From Paracoccaceae bacterium (GTDB lineage Bacteria; Pseudomonadota; Alphaproteobacteria; Rhodobacterales; Rhodobacteraceae): 9,058 bases of DNA. Shown here one piece after another: positions 7,173 to 9,058 of this stretch; position 1 is the first letter of the stretch; each line of letters starts with the position of its first letter. The translations under genes were made by a program, and so were the position numbers. The notes below the pieces were generated by a model, which worked only from the letters and a program-made list of their open reading frames with translations, did no database searches and was not told where the DNA came from. The stretch lies in the NCBI GenBank assembly GCA_007134405.1, contig SLKW01000037.1, positions 1 to 9,058 on the forward strand, given 5' to 3'.

Positions 7173-8951
7173 TCAGATACCCTGTTTCTGCAACCACAGC
7201 TCCAGCAGCGCAACCTGCCACAGTTCCGAGCCCCTCAGCTTGGTCACATGCGCCGGCGGTTCGGCGAACAGCGCCTCCAGATAATCCTTGCGGAACAGGC
7301 CCCGCTCGCGCGCGGCCTGGCTGGTCAGCGCGTCGCGGCACATCTCCAGGTAGGGCCCGCCCACGTATTTCAGCGCCGGCACCGGGAAATAGCCCTTCGG
7401 CCGGTCGATCACCTCGTGCGGGATCACTCGGCGCGCGGCCTCCTTCAGGACGCCCTTGCCGCCATGCGCCAGCTTGTGCCGCGCCGGGATGCGGCCGGCC
7501 AGTTCCACCAGCTCGTGATCGAGGAACGGCACGCGCGCCTCCAGCCCCCAGGCCATGGTCATGTTGTCCACCCGCTTCACCGGGTCGTCGACAAGCATCA
7601 CGTTGGTATCCAGCCTCAACGCCTTGTCCACAGGGTCGTCGGCGCCGGGGCGGGCGAAATGCTCCTCGATGAACTCGCGCGACACGTCGCGCTCGGCCAT
7701 CCATTCCGGCGCCAGGTGCTGCGCCATCCGCCCGTGGTCGCGGTCGAAGAAGGTCTCGGCATAGGTGGCGGCGGGGTCGTTGGCGTCGGCCATCGGCGGG
7801 TACCAGTGATAGCCGCCAAAGACCTCGTCCGCGCCCTGGCCCGACTGCACCACCTTGATCGTCTTCGACACCTCGCGCGACAGCAGGTAGAAGCCGATGT
7901 TGTCGTAGCTCACCATCGGCTCGGACATCGCCCCGATGGCGTTGGGCAGGTTCTCCCGCATCTCCTCGGAGGGAATGAAGATCTTGTGGTGCTTGGTGCC
8001 GTAATGCTTGGCGATCAGGTCGGAATAGACGAATTCGTCGCCCTTCTCGCCATGCGCCTCCTCGAAGCCGATCGAATAGGTGGCCAGCCCCTCCTGGCCT
8101 TCCTCGGCCAGAAGCCCCACGATGATCGAGCTATCGACGCCGCCCGACAGCAGCACGCCCACCGGCACGTCGGCCACCATGCGCCGCCGCACGGCGGTGC
8201 GCAGGCTTTCCAGCACCATCTCTTCCCATTCCTCGGCCGGGCGCTCGGCATCCTCGGCGCTGCGCTCGAAGCTGGGCTCCCAGAAGACCGTGTCGGTCTG
8301 CGCGCCATCGGCCTCGATCACGCGGATCGTGGCGGGGGGCAGCTTGTGCACGCCGGTCAGGATCGTGCGCGGGGGCGGGACGACGGCGTGCCAGCTCATG
8401 TAGTGATGCAGCGCCACCCGGTCGATCGTGGTGTCGACATCGCCACCCGCGACCACGGCGGGCAGGGACGAGGCGAAGCGGATCCAGTCCTTGCCCTTGG
8501 CGTAGTAGAGGGGCTTGATGCCGAACCGGTCGCGCACGAAGGTCACGCGGTCCGAGTCGCGCTCATGCAGCGCGAAGGCGAACATCCCCAGGAACCGCTT
8601 TGGCGCCTCGGGGCCCCATTCGTGCCAGGCCTTCAGGATCACCTCGGTATCCCCGGTCGAGGCGAAGACATGGCCCTTGGCCTCCAGTTCCTTGCGCAGT
8701 TCCGGGTAGTTGTAGATGCAGCCGTTGAAGGCGATGGTCATTCCCAGGTGGGTATCCACGAAGGGCTGCGCCGCGGCCTCGGACAGGTCGATGATCTTGA
8801 GCCGGCGATGCCCGAAGGCGACGCGCCCGCGCATTACCACGCCCGACCCGTCGGGGCCGCGCGGGGCCATGCATTCGGCCATCCGCTCGATGGTCGCCGC
8901 CGAGGCCATCGCCCCGTTTCCGAAACGGATTTCTCCACAGATGCCGCACAT
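7173..8951 (-). CDS. asnO: Asparagine synthetase-type glutamine amidotransferase for NAGGN synthesis
   Basis: A 592-residue class II amidotransferase with an asparagine synthetase-like C-terminal domain. It is inferred to amidate N-acetylglutaminylglutamine to NAGGN using ATP and glutamine. Seen: MCGICGE start with nucleophile Cys2 after Met removal, APRGPDGSG at 29-37, GHRRLKIIDLS at 47-57, FNGCIYNYPEL at 75-85, STGDTEV at 98-104, DRFGIKPLYY at 141-150, the ATP pyrophosphatase loop LSGGVDSS at 268-275, SGQGADEVFGGY at 370-381, and MTMAWGLEARVPFLDHE at 464-480. The glutamine-binding Glu of AsnB NGEIYN is Cys78 here. Gene order with ngg and the hydrolase assigns it to the osmolyte pathway rather than to asparagine synthesis. 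The start is fixed by the Cys2 requirement; GAGGA lies about ten bases upstream. In Sinorhizobium meliloti, asnO and ngg are osmotically induced; the same control here is inference. Confidence 0.94.
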   Translation of the reverse strand: MCGICGEIRFGNGAMASAATIERMAECMAPRGPDGSGVVMRGRVAFGHRRLKIIDLSEAAAQPFVDTHLGMTIAFNGCIYNYPELRKELEAKGHVFASTGDTEVILKAWHEWGPEAPKRFLGMFAFALHERDSDRVTFVRDRFGIKPLYYAKGKDWIRFASSLPAVVAGGDVDTTIDRVALHHYMSWHAVVPPPRTILTGVHKLPPATIRVIEADGAQTDTVFWEPSFERSAEDAERPAEEWEEMVLESLRTAVRRRMVADVPVGVLLSGGVDSSIIVGLLAEEGQEGLATYSIGFEEAHGEKGDEFVYSDLIAKHYGTKHHKIFIPSEEMRENLPNAIGAMSEPMVSYDNIGFYLLSREVSKTIKVVQSGQGADEVFGGYHWYPPMADANDPAATYAETFFDRDHGRMAQHLAPEWMAERDVSREFIEEHFARPGADDPVDKALRLDTNVMLVDDPVKRVDNMTMAWGLEARVPFLDHELVELAGRIPARHKLAHGGKGVLKEAARRVIPHEVIDRPKGYFPVPALKYVGGPYLEMCRDALTSQAARERGLFRKDYLEALFAEPPAHVTKLRGSELWQVALLELWLQKQGI

Positions 8952-9058
8952 GCCGGTTGTGTCCTCGCCTGGGTTTCGCCTGTCGGGTCCTGAGGTCGCT
9001 TCTTAGCTGTTGAGGACCGGAAAGCAAACCGCCGGCACGGGGCGCGGTTCCGCGCACC
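8952..9058. other. Region upstream of asnO, possible promoter
   Basis: This 107-bp stretch precedes the first gene of the NAGGN cassette. On the minus strand TTGCTT and TAAGAA are separated by 16 bases (about 9026 down to 8999), a poor match to a sigma-70 promoter. An inverted repeat GGTCCT/AGGACC at 8986-8991 and 9013-9018 overlaps it and could be an operator, but is short. A tight hairpin GCGCG-GTTC-CGCGC lies at 9042-9055 without a T-run. A minus-strand frame is also open from the edge to a TAA at 9005-9003 (ending VLNS), so the end of an upstream gene cannot be excluded. Confidence 0.3.

Noticed and set aside
7088..7213. N-terminal extension of ngg from a TTG codon inside asnO
   Set aside because: It would overlap asnO by 41 bases, use a rare start, and add a low-complexity Pro/Asn/Asp stretch. 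The ATG at 7087 has an excellent ribosome binding site.
5312..7672. A very long plus-strand open frame (786 codons) antisense to ngg and the end of asnO
   Set aside because: The opposite strand encodes well-recognised enzymes with all motifs intact. The antisense translation is rich in Arg, His, Asp and Val with no recognisable domain, as expected from high third-position GC.
7173..8951. Ordinary asparagine synthetase AsnB
   Set aside because: Adjacency to the GNAT/ATP-grasp fusion and the M42-like hydrolase, and the NGCIYN variant, fit the NAGGN amidotransferase better than asparagine synthesis.
6879..8993. A long plus-strand open frame (704 codons) antisense to asnO and the N-terminal part of ngg
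   Set aside because: Same explanation: a shadow of strongly GC-biased coding sequence. It has no motif, and it covers the whole of asnO, whose product is clear.
9003..9058. C-terminal end of an upstream minus-strand gene ending with TAA at 9003
   Set aside because: The frame is open for only 18 codons before the window edge and has no recognisable sequence; it cannot be told apart from intergenic DNA, so it is mentioned only in the upstream-region entry.

Overview
This window looks like chromosomal DNA from a high-GC alphaproteobacterium. Rhodobacterales or a related group is an inference from base composition, protein style and gene content; no rRNA or marker gene is present to prove it. 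Every gene I can support reads on the minus strand, so transcription runs from the right edge to the left. Gene density is very high and I see no mobile element, tRNA, rRNA, CRISPR array or convincing rho-independent terminator.

Right half (8951 down to 4146): a complete three-gene cassette for the osmoprotectant N-acetylglutaminylglutamine amide (NAGGN). The order is asnO (glutamine-dependent amidotransferase of the asparagine synthetase type), ngg (GNAT acetyltransferase fused to an ATP-grasp ligase) and an M42-type metallopeptidase-like hydrolase. Ngg is expected to acetylate glutamine and join it to a second glutamine, and AsnO to convert the terminal carboxylate to an amide. The hydrolase is a regular companion of the pair, but its role is not settled. 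An 85-bp gap between asnO and ngg carries three copies of a 12-bp tandem repeat directly before the ngg ribosome binding site. ngg and the hydrolase gene overlap by 4 bp.

Middle (4145 down to 3951): a short interval holding a possible 44-residue protein with two CxxC pairs (zinc-ribbon-like), whose stop codon overlaps the ugd start. No homologue is recognised.

Left half (3950 down to 33): a sugar-nucleotide operon with ugd (UDP-glucose to UDP-glucuronate), a UDP-glucuronate 4-epimerase (to UDP-galacturonate), rfbC and rfbB (two dTDP-L-rhamnose pathway enzymes). All junctions are 4-bp ATGA overlaps, so the genes are probably translationally coupled. The remaining rhamnose genes (rfbA, rfbD) are not in the window and would be expected beyond the left edge. 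These genes supply acidic and deoxy sugars for a surface polysaccharide.

The NAGGN system and the sugar-nucleotide enzymes are known families. The less explained items are the small CxxC protein, the repeat in the asnO-ngg spacer, the unknown job of the hydrolase, an active-site substitution in AsnO, and the placement of an osmolyte cassette directly upstream of an envelope-polysaccharide operon.
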